A stretch of DNA of 64,000 nt from Epiperipatus broadwayi (GCA_028023455.1 JAQFVV010012545.1:2445001-2509000); one strand, 5' to 3'. Numbered from the stretch's first letter, positions 49,413 through 61,746 are shown. The notes: generated by a model not told the origin, from the letters alone. Made by a program: numbers and translations.

Positions 49413-49434
49413 TGGTGCTCAAACTTTAGGGGCA
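49413..49434 (+). promoter_or_regulatory. Putative primer-binding site of element 3
   Basis: TGGTGCTCAAACTTTAGGGG, three bases after the putative LTR end. It is a decayed version of the tRNA-Lys-type site TGGCGCCCAACGTGGGGC. Its position next to ATTACA supports the LTR reading. Confidence 0.55.
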
Positions 49435-49939
49435 TGAAACAAAACTTTCTAAGGAGGTCCAGCCATTGGATTGGTAAATTAAAAAACAAAATTGTTTTGA
49501 ACTTATTCTTTTGCCAAAATTTCCATGGTATACAACCCTGATGAATATATTTAAGTAGTAATCAGTTGATACACTAGTAATCAGTTGATACACCCAACTA
49601 AGAAAGGATAAGGCTCATAAATTTAAACCATTTCTAAGAAGCCACTCAAAAAAAAACCTCATGTAAAATATTGAATATAAAATAACTGATGAGAATGAAA
49701 TGTCAAACTGAGACCATAAATAAATAATTAACTAATAAATTAAATTAAAATAAGTGAGTTAAACAAATAGAAGGACAGGCTAAAAAGTAGGCATTAAAAA
49801 CAACATATACACAAACAAAAAAATACAGAGAAGTTAAATATAAGCTTTGAATGGTAAGGAGTAGCAGAAGGTTCTATGACATGTATCTATTTATATCTAT
49901 AAAGGAAAAATAACTTTATACTTAACTATAAAATAAAAG

Positions 49940-50093
49940 TTTGATGATAACCAGGAGTGGAAAACATTTATTAAATATAATGAAATGTTCTGAGAAGCCA
50001 CAATATAGTAGTGATATTTGATGATAAGCAGGAGTGAAAAACATTTATTAAACATAATGAAATGTTCTGAGGAACCACAATGTAATAGTGATA
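49940..50093. repeat. 77-bp tandem duplication in the leader
   Basis: Two units starting TTTGATGATAA at 49,940 and 50,017 share AACATTTATTAAA and ATAATGAAATGTTCTGAG. Confidence 0.9.
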
Positions 50094-50203
50094 GTGAAGT
50101 AGATGGTACTATTAATAGTAGAAGAGAATCTTTATGAATCCAAATATTTGGGGAGTCTATGACCAAGGTTGATCACCCTCTACAGGTATATGTTGCAGAT
50201 TGA

Positions 50204-52075
50204 GTGACACCTCAAACACAAGAAGCATTTGACAGTGAGATGGCTCAAGTTCCTGAGGTTAAAGTAGCACAGGCTACAAGAAATAAGGTGGCCCTGGAAC
50301 AAATGTTCCAAACGATCATGAATGTGAACCAGGGTATGAAGGAAGAATTGAATAATATCAACAGTAACATAAGTATCTTAAGAGATGATCTGAGTACTAT
50401 GAAAGAAGACATGAATTGTAATATGATCAGTATGGAAGCAAAGATGCCCCCTAGGATGATCAATGTGGAGAATTTAAAAGCAAACATAAATGGATGTTAT
50501 GGCAGACTTAAAAATAGAAATAAAAGATATAAAAACTAGGCTGTCCACTGATATAGAACAATTGCTGATAAACCTAAACAGTGTTGTAAAGGACAACTCT
50601 GAAATGAAACAAGCACTGGGCAAGATGAGAAATAAGATAGACAAGAAAGATATAAAATGCCAACAGCAATTTGAGGAATTTAGGGCTAACATTATTTAGT
50701 CAGTTAAATATTAAGTGTTACAAAGTATACAGAAGCCAGGAGTCTTTTAGAGACAAGGTTTGCACAGATCAGGAGAAGATCCAAGATGAGGTCCAAAGGG
50801 AATTCCAGAACATTTACTCAAAGATGGACCAACTCTGTGCATGACAGAACATTGAGAAGAGATGCATGACAAAGCACTAAAGACCTTGGATCACAATATC
50901 AAATGCCTTGTGAACAAAATAGCCTCAGTGGAAAACTGATACAATCTCAGACAAATCAGCTCTGGAGAAACTGGTGGAAAATGTGACTGAGACATCTGAT
51001 CAGATTGACAGGATGAATAAAGCCATCAACCAGAGGTTTAAGGTGATCTAGTTCTAGCTGTAGCCAGCAATTGGAGTACTTTAGACCAAAATGGACCCAA
51101 AGGTTCAGAGTAACAAAGAGGAGTTGAATGATACAGGGAACCACCTGGAGATTGCCCTCAAAGATTCTCATAGAATAGTGACTCGTGTGTGGAATCTACT
51201 CTCATACATCAGATAATGACTGAGATAAAATATTACCCTATCAACTTTAATTTGAAAGAAATAATTCCAAATATTTGTCAGGTCAAGCTTGATGACCATA
51301 TAATGACCCCACATATAAATACTATGGAGACAAAAAACTTGCATGGTCATACAATTCTGATCAGTGTGATCAATCAGTTTGTAAGACATAAGGTATTTAA
51401 GGGATATACCAATGAAGCCCACCCATAGAACACCTTAGGAGTCTTAATCTTTGTTTTTTAAAAAACTGCAATTTGTTGTAAGGTGAAAAGCTAATCATCA
51501 CATATAGTCACCTCCATGGAGATGATATGTTCATGTGTGGGAATCATTTTTCTAAACCCCCTTCACCTTCAATGACTATCAAGCATTACTGATCATAAAT
51601 TTTTGGAATTGGGACAGGCAAGAAGCCTTACTATACCAGTTGTTCTAAGAAAAATACTGGATGACTCCAGGAGAACCATTAACAAATTTCTTTCACAACC
51701 ATGTCATGAAATTAAGGACATTGAGTACATAATGCCTGAGTGAGAGTAAAATTATTAGGATCATAAAGAGAAACCCCTCAAAATAGAAATCTCTTTTGTA
51801 TACAAAGTGCTAAAACATCGAGCATGTGGCTAAATTATTAAATAGCAAAGGCATAAATGATACTAATATAACCACAAGAGCCCCAGAAAAGAGAAAGAAA
51901 AAGACAACTGTCATTGCCATGTTTTATAAACAGGAAGGTTCCCTGTTCCACAAGTCATGCAATACCTATGAAGGTCCATTTACATTTATTAAGCATAGAA
52001 ATACTGATGCTTTAGAAGTAAATGTTATGAATGGAACTCAAGGATTGTGACCTGGAACAAGTAAACCAGATAAAC
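50204..52075 (+). pseudogene. Gypsy gag relic (element 3)
   Basis: Begins with an open frame rich in coiled-coil pattern ('MTPQTQEAFDSEMAQ', 'ALEQMFQTIMNVNQGMKEEL', 'NINSNISILRDDLSTM'), then in the next frame 'DLKIEIKDIKTRL'. Later, through stops and shifts, capsid features appear: 'WNWDRQEALLYQLF', 'IIRIIKRNPSK' and 'NIEHVAKLLNSKG' follow the usual capsid C-terminal order. After a basic stretch (EKRKKKTT) comes 'FYKQEGSLFHKSC', which looks like a decayed zinc knuckle (C..C....H....C). It is too damaged to encode a protein. A long N-terminal coiled coil is shared with the gags of elements 1 and 2. Confidence 0.65.
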
Positions 52076-52339
52076 CCAAAGGAATGATCACAAGTATGAT
52101 GTTTAAAAAAAGAGAAATCAATCATGATACAGACACAAGAAAATCAGAAGCTACATGTTTCAATAAACCAAGAAAATCTACCCAGCATATGGTATAGGCT
52201 AGCCAAGCAACCCAAGAGTGTCATGAAAGCAATCAAGTACCAACCCAGGTTAAACATACTCAAAGTTACATCGAATGGAATGTACAAAAAGCATATAAAC
52301 CATAGATAAAGTTGACCAAAGGAATAAAAATGAAGATAC

Positions 52340-52548
52340 ACATAATTTCAAGGTAGGAGATAAGGTTTTCATAATATGACCTGTCTGAGTAAACAGCAAG
52401 AAAATAAATATCAAAAAATTTTACTACCCATATGAAAGACCATTCACTTTTGTGAAACAATCAGGTCCAAACTCATTTTGAATAGATGTAAGAAAGATTA
52501 TTGATACAAATAACATCCACATTTTGAAGCCATATGTTGGGCAGTAAG
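52340..52548 (+). pseudogene. Gypsy integrase C-terminal tail relic (element 3)
   Basis: 'NFKVGDKVFI' is the standard start of the integrase C-terminal domain. It is followed by 'KKFYYPYERPFTFVKQSGP' and 'RKIIDTNNIHILKPYVG', matching the gypsy pattern K....Y.GPF.V......Y.I.......V...LKPY. Three stops lie within it. It follows gag by only a few hundred bases, so most of pol has been lost. Confidence 0.7.
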
Positions 52549-53093
52549 AATGATCACACAATTAACATACTTAGCTTAAATGCAAGTTAAAATATAGGTA
52601 TGAATTTTAGTTGAAATTAGAAAGAAAAAGGGGATGACATCAAAAAGAAATAGCCATTAATTTATGATGAGGATATACACAGGTAAGTGCAAAACCAATT
52701 ACTGAGATAATTTAGAGCCAAGACCTAAGAGGTGAGCCATACAAAATGATGAACACCAATAATTTGTTTAGAGCTTTAAAAAAATCCAGTCTCAAAAAGG
52801 AGAATGATGAAGGCTAATGAGTTATACTATGTGTCATCTGCAATAAAGACATATTAGCAGTTGAGTTCAAACCCTATAACCATCATAAAAAGAGACCCAT
52901 ATATTAAAGTGATTTTACTGTAATGTGAAGTAGGAAATCATGACAGAATTTAGATATAGTTGAAGAAATATCAGAAGATGAAATAAGTAGCTGAAGATGA
53001 AATAAATAGGCTTTATAAATCTTTTTAAAAAAACCAGACAATCCAATGCTAAATCAATACATATATTACTTTTTTAAAGTGTCATAGCATCAG

Positions 53094-53172
53094 ACAGGAC
53101 ACAAATCTGCAACCCAGGCAACTGCCTGCAAGTGCAAGGCAGTTGTGCTGACCTCTCAACCACCAATGCAAG
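53094..53172 (-). pseudogene. tRNA-like relic or tRNA-derived SINE head
   Basis: The minus strand reads GGTGGTTGAGAGGTCAGC (D-arm/A-box-like), then AACTGCCT...AGGCAGTT (a strong anticodon-type stem), then GCCTGGGTTGCAGATTTGTG (a decayed T-arm/B-box). Spacing resembles a tRNA, but the stems are enlarged and the acceptor is not paired. A diverged tRNA-derived repeat is the likeliest reading. Confidence 0.5.
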
Positions 53173-53454
53173 ACTACATATATTACTTAAGTGTAATAAT
53201 TTTGATTATATCATAAAATTTTAACCCTGTAAGGTTGGGGAGTTGTAAGGGTAGCTTACAATCCTATCAAAACCAGCCTTTATTTATCTACCCAAACCCA
53301 TTTAAAATATGAGCTTAACTAACAAATAATTGAATATGTACTATCATTTTTTATATATAAACATACATATATATATATACATGATAGATGTTTACTTTAT
53401 TAAGTACCAATTTAAGTAAATGTCACAATGAATTAATTTCTTTTCTTTAATCCT

Positions 53455-54433
53455 GTTGTACTTCAGCTGACAGAAAAATGTCATTTGGCCAATTCACACC
53501 CTGGTGAAGTTTTTCATAAGTACTATATGTTAAAATGCGTGTAAAACTGTATATTTTATTATACTTTTTTCCTGAAGATTTTGTGCTAAAAGGCACAAAA
53601 TTCAAATTTCCTGCTCTTACAATAGACATAAGCACCACCCGAACATGTTCAGCTATTTTCTGTTGTCAAGGCTGTATAACATTTGGTGTTTTATGACGTA
53701 ATAGTTTCCAATGATGCAAAAATGTGTTTATTTGCAAATTTATTACTGTTTTAGATCTTTTTTAAAAATGTTTATTTGCAAATTTATTATGGTTTTAGAT
53801 CTTTTTTAAAAAATAATTTGCACTATATTTATTAGATATCAAGAAATATAAATTATTAATAACTTATTTTGACTTGAAATACTTTATTTTCAAAAATATA
53901 ATGTTATATTAGTGGCTAATGTAAATATGACCTGAAGCAAATTACAAAACTAGCTTTGACATAAACAATCTACTTTATATTTATGAATAAAAAAATATCA
54001 CAATTTTGAAATAAATATTCAAAAAATTTAAACTTTTAAAACATAATTTGTTAGATATAAGAAATAATTATTTGTTCAGATGTGTAAAAATAATAAAAAT
54101 TAAAAAAAATTTTGATTTTATAAACTGAAATAATTTGTTAGATATAAGAAATAATTATTTGTTCAGATGTGTAAAAATAATAAAAATTAAAAAAAATTTT
54201 GATTTTATAAACTGAAAATAATCTTTCTAGAAATGATGATGTATAGTCTTTGTTTTGATTATATCCTCATTTTTTTAATATTTACAGAAACAAATTATGA
54301 ACATTTAAATTTATTTTAGTAGTAAACAAAAATATCTATCAAATGAAGTCAAATTTATTTTTTTTGACAAGTAATAATCATTTTATCATATATTTTACAT
54401 TGATGTGTGAGACAAAAAATGTGAGAAATAGCA
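53455..54433. mobile_element. Inserted repeat DNA, partly an inverted copy of the 58.2-59.1 kb transposon
   Basis: Absent from the first LTR copy. About 53,815-54,290 matches the reverse complement of part of the 58.2-59.1 kb element, for example TTATTAATAACTTATTTTGA and TAATGTTATATTAGTGGCTA. Its own TIRs are not seen. It includes an 87-bp tandem duplication at 54,045-54,218. Confidence 0.65.
54045..54218. repeat. 87-bp perfect or near-perfect tandem duplication
   Basis: Two units starting AATTTGTTAGATATAAG at 54,045 and 54,132. Confidence 0.92.
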
Positions 54434-54985
54434 AAATTCAGTAGGGTTAATGAAAAATAAAAAAACAGTTCAAGAAATTTTTCATATATATATATTTACC
54501 AACAATGAGTTGATTATCAATGTGTTATATATCACAAATAAAGACTTAGATTTAATAAATATAATGATGACCTAATGTCAAGTCAATCTTTAGACAACCA
54601 AGTTGTAGAAAAAGATAGTAGAATTCTGTTATGGAATTTTATTTTTTAACTATAACCAATATAATATCCAAAACAATAGACAGCCATGGCAATGGAAAAT
54701 AAAATGGAAAAATTCAGTAGGGTTAATAAAAAATAAAAAACCAGTTCAAGAAATTTTATATATATATTTACCAACAATGAGTTGATTATAAATGTGTTGT
54801 ATGTCATGAATAAAGACTTAGATTTAATAAATATAATGATGACCTAATGTCAAGCCAATCTTTAGGCAACCAAGTTGTGGAGAAAAAGAGTAGAATTCTG
54901 TTATGGAATTTTATTTTTTAATTACAACCAATATAATATACAAAACAATAGACAGCCATGGCAATGGGAAATAAAATGAAAAAAC
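54434..54985. repeat. 276-bp tandem duplication
   Basis: Two units starting AAATTCAGTAGGGTTAAT at 54,434 and 54,710, both running through ATAGACAGCCATGGCAAT. The other LTR has one equivalent unit. Confidence 0.9.
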
Positions 54986-56765
54986 TAGTACACTAAACAC
55001 TGTTAACTAAGTGTTGTATAAAGGCAAACCCAGTTCATTTCTGTTGTCTTTTGTTATTTTTCAAATAATGCAATACTGTAAAAGCCAGCATCTGAAAATT
55101 CAAATGTTTGAATGCAAAAGAAGATGGATGACTTGTTTGAATATTCAATATTATCTGTATAATTTTTGCCGTGCAAACTGTAAAAAAATTACAACCATGT
55201 TTAAATAGAGAAAAGTTTGATAAATTTATGTGGTTTAATCAAAGAAATTGATATTTAAAAATACTATGTTAGTATTTGAACATGGAGAAAAAAGAAATAG
55301 AACATCACCAACATTTATATAAATGATGAATTAATTTTTTTATATAAGCCATTAAATGCCAAATAGCAAAGCAAAAAAAAAATTAAATGTTATAAACTGC
55401 TGTGCAATGTATTCTGGCTAAATTAACATTGCCATAGGACTGGAGTGCTACTGTCCAACCATAGAAGCATGATGTAATCTACTCATCTGTATAATGCCTA
55501 ATAAACACCAGATGTTCTACATTAAATGTCTAAATGGATTGAGGAAAGAAACTGCCAAAAATGGAAACTAAATTTAAGCATGCTCTTGGTAAATTGTAGT
55601 GACTGATGAGTGACTTGAATGATCCAAAGAGAGACTATATTCATAAGAAAAATTATTGCCAAACTCATGGACATTAATCAAGATGATTTAAAGAAAGTTT
55701 TGATTTATTATGTATTATTTTTTTATATGTTTGTAAAACTCTAGTTTTATTTATCTTCATACTTGGAAGCTTAAACATGTCTATAACTTGGAAGAGTCCA
55801 TTATGATTGAAAGCAACAAGTGAAGGGTGGAAAATTATTAAGTTAGCCAAAAAATTTTATGTTAAATAAAGTTTAGGTCAGCTTTCTCTCCATAGTGACT
55901 TGATATTTGATCATCACCACTATGATATGGAATAAGGTGATTTTTGGATATTATTCCATATTAAGCACATACACTTACAACATGACAGAGTTCATGTTAT
56001 TTGTTTTACTTTATTATCTAATGATCATTTATACATATATTTTTAGTATAAATGACCAATCTTCTGACATAGATGTTCTTTTTTATCAACCATAGGATAC
56101 CTGTATATGGATAGGGGGCTCTTCAAAGAAGATGGAACATCAATAATTGGAAAAAGATGATGAGGCTATTACATATACACTTGTATACTCTTATAAATTA
56201 GTTAGTTAACTTTGTGGTCACTATAATAATGATTTTTTTTATTTTTAGTAACTTTATCTGCTTTGTAAATAATTAGTTCCTTGTTATGTATCTCTGTCAT
56301 GAATAAGGGTTGGAATAGTGAACACATTTAATTGTTGATATGGTATAAATACCTTCTTGACACACACAAGTTTTGAATTTTTATTTTGTTATTTAATAAA
56401 TGTTATCAATTTGAATTAAATTAAATTGGTCTCTAGTTTGTCAAAATCGTTTATACATTCATTCATCAACTTACAACCCAATATATATATACACACATAT
56501 TTCATTCTTATATAATAATACAGTAATGTTTGGATGGATCTTTAAGTCAATTGGAACCTGTATAGAGATATATGATAGTTGCTATCTAGTATAAATTTAC
56601 CCCTGAAGAGAGACAAAGACAGAATTCTCCCTGAGTTTGAATACTGAGGCAAAACAGAGCTCGAATAAAAGGTGAGGTATAAATGAACTAGCCCAAATTG
56701 TATCTAAATTTAATGTGTAAACATAGAGCTAGCTCATTGGAGGTAGACATGATCATAGGTTATGT

Positions 56766-57059
56766 ACTTTATTCATTCTGTGAAAAATCATAACTTAAGC
56801 AAAACTTAGACTTAAAATGCTAAAAACAAGAACTATACTTATAAAATACTAAATAAATCTGAAAGTACAGACAACAATTCACAGTAAAACTAGATTCCTA
56901 ATTAAAAATAATTTAAAGTTTACTCAGTATTTATATGAAAGGAAAAGATCAATATCTCTAAGAAGCAGATCATGCATGTAACAATAAACATACATTTGAT
57001 TGTGAAAGTATATGAATATAAGTAATTAAATTATAAGTAATAGGTCTACTGTGGAGAAT
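56766..57059. other. AT-rich DNA without a gene
   Basis: Nothing recognisable on either strand. Confidence 0.5.
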
Positions 57060-57325
57060 TATGTGCCATCCTTGCAACAAGATTTGCCCCTCATCAATAT
57101 CTTCACAGAAGTGCTAAAAACAATCCAGATCATAAATCCATATTTCTGGAGCACCAAAATAAACTTGGCCATTTACTCAAACCTCCATCAGCTGGTATTG
57201 TGTGCACTGAGTGAAATAATTCTAAATGCAAAATAAAGGAGGCATGTTACAGTGTTAATAATCCTAACTCTTTAAATAAAAAGAAATTCTACTTCCCCAC
57301 TTGTAAAAAGTGGGGATTAAACTAA
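57060..57325 (+). pseudogene. PLE GIY-YIG endonuclease fragment (third PLE family member)
   Basis: One frame reads 'ATRFAPHQYLHRSAKNN', 'FLEHQNKLGHLLKPP', 'GIVCTE', a stop, then 'KCKIKEACYSVNN' and 'FPTCKKW'. Position by position this follows the C-terminal half of the GIY-YIG domain of the intact PLE (NTRLAQHRYTFNRA, FFEHTKQSGHNFIPA, ILCSE, RRKIKEAFYIN, CFDISKKW). The YYG half lies upstream and is not readable. It is an old fragment distinct from the 8-kb and 23-kb copies. Confidence 0.75.
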
Positions 57326-58201
57326 TTTGTATACATTTACATTATATTTATACTTCCCACCCTCCTGTCCACCAATTTGCCATGACTATGATATGAAGAC
57401 TAAGATATCAGAAACAGCTTAGAATAATATTAAACAAACTCTAAAACTTAAGCTTTTCCTAGTTAAACGTTTTTAGCAGTTATAATTTAATTACAATTTG
57501 TGTAAGAAAATTTACCAATGTATATATGAGTAAAAATAATAGCAAAATTTTTTAGAAATAACTTTTGACATGACAATCACACATAAGTCCATAAATCAAT
57601 CTAGGGTGATAATCTGTAATGTTTGGAAAACATTGATTAACCTAGCTCTTAAAAAAAAAAAAAGAAAGAAATTAGAAAAATCTTTATAGATAAATGTATA
57701 AAATTTTTACTAACTTCTATCTTTGACAGAAGAGCATAATTGGTCAGAGTACTATCTTAAATTCAGTGTTCATAATTCTAGAAGTAAGGTAATATTTGAA
57801 AAAAATAGTATAATAATACTTCTTGAAACATTGTGTTTTCCACCAGTCTGTCTGTTATCATTAACAGCTAAATATATTTAGAAAGATATGAATAACATTT
57901 GAATTTGTCTAAAAATATTTAATACAACACAACACTATATAAATTGCTATTATTACAAACCTTCCAACAGACAATATTTAATTAAATTTAAATTTTAGTT
58001 TTGGATAGCCTAATAAATGATTAGTAATAAACATTAACGTTTTTATCTAAAGTTTGTCAAATGTGTGAGTGTAAAAAATTTGGCACAACTTAATTTACAG
58101 GTTGGAGTAATTTGACATAAATAATGAAGACATGTAAGAGATTGTGACTTGGCGAATGGAAAATTGCTGGTTCAGACTGAAATGCATTTCTGTAAAACAT
58201 T
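57326..58201. other. AT-rich DNA without a gene
   Basis: Short frames only, with no recognised element. Confidence 0.45.
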
Positions 58202-58203
58202 TA

Positions 58204-59126
58204 CACCTTGGTCTTGTTTTATGTGGTAGATAGGTTCCTCAGAAAATGCGCACAAAACAAATTGCACAAAAATAAACATAACTTACCTTGAAAAATGGGG
58301 GATAGGTTCCTGTAATTTTCAGAAATTGGCATAAAAGCAAAGCAACAAGTAAAAATTACTTTAAAATTCGCATTAAAAAAATATGGAAATAAAGTATGAC
58401 TAATAAAAAATTTCAAATATATAAAAAAAATTAATATAAGACAAACTTTTTTTACTTTTTTTAATTAACTACAGTATTTAATTTTACATTTTTTCATATA
58501 TTTTAATCATTACCGCTACTTTACAATATGAATTCGTTTGTGAACTAGTGAGAAATCAGATTCATGATGTGTTGTACAACTAGCACCACTTCCAGTCTTG
58601 TGCTGTTTATATATTAAAAAATGAGATGCAATCAAAACAAAAAGATTAGACATTATCATTCAAAACATTATTTTCGGTTTATAAAATCAATAAAATCTTC
58701 ATTATTGTTTAATTTAAAAATATAAAAAAATATTTATTTCTGTTAATATTTAACAAAATACGTTTCAAAAGTTTAAAAATTTTGAATATTTATTGTGATA
58801 TTTTTATATGTATATATAAATCTATTATTATTATGTATTATGTATAAATCTATTATTATTATTATTATTTATTCATTAGTTTAAGTAGGTTATGTACATA
58901 GAAGCTAAGATTCTAAATGCAGCTTATGATCATATTAACTTAAGCTGCTAATATAATGTTATATTTTTGGAAGAAAAAAGTATTTCAAGGCAAAATAAGT
59001 TATTAATAATTTAAACTTCTTGATATCTAATAAATATAGTGAAATATGAAGGATATTAAGAAGAAACATGAATCACTTAACTTCAAAATCGCATTAAAAT
59101 AATCCGCATAAAACAAGACCCAGTTT
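58204..59126. mobile_element. Non-autonomous DNA transposon flanked by TA (Tc1/mariner-pogo-like)
   Basis: The ends are inverted: left CACCTTGGTCTTGTTTTATG, then TGG; right, reverse-complemented, AAACTGGGTCTTGTTTTATG, then CGG. TA lies just outside both (58,202-58,203 and 59,127-59,128). A subterminal GATAGGTTCCT occurs twice near the left end, as in pogo/Tigger-type non-autonomous elements. No transposase is readable in about 923 bp. Superfamily is inferred from TA and the general style of the TIR. Confidence 0.65.
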
Positions 59127-59540
59127 TAGATAAAAATCTTGAGCATATATTTATATTAAGTAAATTATAATAATGCATACCCATATATAAATTATATCAC
59201 ATATTTAGATTTTATAAAATATTTTTGTTATATTTTGTTTAGTAAAAACCAATATATAGCAATGTAATATGATGCAAAATTGCTTTTTCTTACCTAAAAA
59301 GCATGTTGATCAAGCTAAACATCCTCTCTCTCCAAAATCCTTATCTATGACAATAAAGTTATTTATCTTCTCTTTATTCCTTGTGACTCAATTATTTTTC
59401 CAATATAAGTTCATTTCTTTTTTCCTTTAAAACAAGAGATCTTCCCTTTATTGCTATTTAACGTAAATATAATAAATCACTGATTACCAGATACATATTA
59501 AATTCCTGTCCATAATATTTAAATACCATCTTCAGATTTG

Positions 59541-59873
59541 TATCTGATTCTTGCCTTTATCAGTGAGATCTGGAATTCAAAGTTGGAAGAAATGGGATAT
59601 ATGTTCAAAACCTTAGACTGATTTGATATTCTAATTTTAGCTTAACAGGTAAAATGGAATAAAAGGTGATTTCTGGATATATATTTGCATTTCTGCCAAC
59701 TTTGAATCCCAAACTGCACTGATAATGGAAAAAGCCAGAAACTGATCTGTAAATTGGGATTTAGATAAATAAGGGCAAAAATTTAACAGAATCTAATAAT
59801 TGATTATTCAAGCTTACACTTACTCTGGCTTGCACTGAGTAGCAATATGTATAAAGAGTTTTGCCTGTTTTAA
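59541..59873 (-). mobile_element. Dispersed foldback repeat (inverted copy of the 40.3-kb family)
   Basis: Ends in TACTCTGGCTTGCACTGAGT and AGAGTTTTGCCTGTTTTAAT, the reverse complement of the 40,273 copy. Inside, TTGCCTTTATCAGTGAGATC with AATTCAAAGTTGGAAG is repeated inverted as CTGCCAACTTTGAATCCCAA with CTGATAATGG, so it is itself a foldback. Confidence 0.65.
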
Positions 59874-61690
59874 TCTAATAATTACTGATTATTCAAGTAC
59901 TAGATGTCAGTAGAGTAGACAACTGCTCTTATTGTATCAAGTTGTTTAATCAGTGTTTGGCAATTTGTTATTATCCTTGTTTTTTTATTTTCCCCATTTT
60001 AATAAAAACCATTTTATTAGTTTCATTATTCTGTTCTCACATTCCCCAATTTCATTATAAAGACTTAAATAAACATAAAATATCATCCTTTAAACTTTTT
60101 TATCTTTGTGCAATTAATGTTTATCTTCTTTGTATATTCTGTACCCAAAAATAACAACATCAACAATACAACTGTTCTTTCACCAGATAACTAACAACAA
60201 TAACTTTATTTAGTTTTATTATATATTTTTTTATATTATATATAATTTTTATATAACAGCAAATTATTATTTTTTATATATATTTGTTTTCAATACATTT
60301 TTCACCTTGTCTTTAATCAACTTATCTATCCTATTTTCCATAACTCAAAATATTGTACTATCAATATATTCTATATATTTATAATTACGATCCATGGACT
60401 TATCAGATATAAAACTAAAGAAGAGATATTTTTCTCTCGGTAAATTCAAAACCGTAATGTTACTAACAACATTTTTTTTTACATTTTCTCTTAAATCACG
60501 GCTTACTAGATTTATTAAAGAATTTACTCATTATAAATATATATATTTTGTATAGTAATTAAATTGAAAAGTGATTCAATTTTATAAATAGATAAAAGAA
60601 AAAAAGTGAACTATACAGGATATGAATGTTAAAAAAAAGTTTTCATTAATATTATTTTTTCACCTCAAGAATAAACTGCGATTTTTTATTAATATAAATA
60701 ATACTTTTATTTTAATAAATATCTTACAAAGTAGTTATAATACAAAACAACAACAAAAGACATTTACAAATATGAAAAGAAGCAATAAAAAATTGCAATA
60801 AACAGTGTGATGGAAAAAAAATGAACAACAACATTTTATTTTTACAGATTTTTAAAACAATATATATATAAGAATAAAAATATTTTAGTGCAAACTTGTT
60901 ATAATAAGATAAAAGATTAAATAAAAAATAAAACAGGTGATTTTTATATTAATATAAAAAACAAATGCTTTTGTAATAATAATATAATGTAATGAAAATT
61001 TTTGTCATAAAATATCTTTTACATTAAGATTAATAAAAAAATATATTTTCGATGTTCAAAGATGTTTGAAATACTTATAATTATTACTAGAATAAAGAGT
61101 CCACATTTTAATGGATCTAAGATTAAAAATTAAAAGCTTTTAGAATTCAATTATTTTCTGTATACACTTTAAAATTACATTAATATATAATCGATAAGCA
61201 TATCTCTGTATAAATATATATGTATAAGTGCATACATATGGATACGGTTTTGGATTAGCACTACTGCAAGAAGTTTAAGCTAGATCTTCTAGCAAGGATT
61301 GCTTACTACTTGGTTTTCGCGGCAATGTTTTAGCTGAATTTTATCTATTATCACCTGACATTTAAGCATAGCTTATAGTACTTGTTTTTAGTTATCATCT
61401 CTAGATTTCCAGAAAACAGGTGATGTGCCATTTTTACAACCCTATATTGCAGATAATATCCAACTAAAACATTATTGCTGTCATGCTAATAACAAGCATC
61501 CACACATACAAATAAATATGAAATTAATATTCATCCCTGAAAATGTTTGTTTTAACACACATGCGCGCCACTTATATACAAGTACTTGCATTTTATATTT
61601 TAGATAATTTAAATTTTTTCAAGTCATAGATATATAATATAAATAATTTTGACTATGTGGATAGCAAAATTATACATGATAAAAAACAAC
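59874..61690. other. Very AT-rich DNA without a gene
   Basis: No gene or element recognised. Confidence 0.5.
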
Positions 61691-61746
61691 GGTTAGCATA
61701 GCTGTCTTCCAAACAGCTGGCCCGGGTTCGCTTCCCGGCCAACGCA
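61691..61746 (+). pseudogene. 5'-truncated tRNA-Gly(UCC)
   Basis: Begins within the D arm (GGTTAGCATAGC) and has the full anticodon arm (GCTGTCTTCCAAACAGC, anticodon TCC), T arm (CCGGGTTCGCTTCCCGG) and 3' acceptor strand CCAACGC with A73. The first 17 bases or so, including the 5' acceptor strand and half of the A box, are missing. An A-run (eleven As) follows after a short trailer. The retained part looks intact, unlike the surrounding AT-rich DNA, suggesting a fairly recent truncated retro-copy. Confidence 0.9.

Larger units (their letters stand above)
47162..56765 (+). mobile_element. Old gypsy-like element (element 3) with long terminal direct repeats
   Basis: A directly repeated segment of 2.2 kb or more occurs at 47,162-49,310 and 53,399-56,765. 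Both copies begin TGTTTRCTTTATTAA. The first can be extended to ATTACA at 49,409, right before a tRNA-Lys-like primer-binding site. Between the copies lie plus-strand gag and integrase-tail relics. The second copy has an insertion of about 1 kb and a 276-bp duplication and lacks the final 100 bp or so. RT, RNase H and the integrase core are absent, so this is an internally deleted element. LTR identity is inferred from position, TG...CA ends and the primer site. Confidence 0.65.
53399..56765 (+). repeat. Putative 3' LTR of element 3, enlarged by insertions
   Basis: Starts TGTTTACTTTATTAAGTACC. Alignment to the first copy is interrupted at about 53,455-54,433 by inserted DNA and continues to GATCATAGGTTATGTA at about 56,765. 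The terminal 100 bp or so seen in the other copy are missing. Confidence 0.65.
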
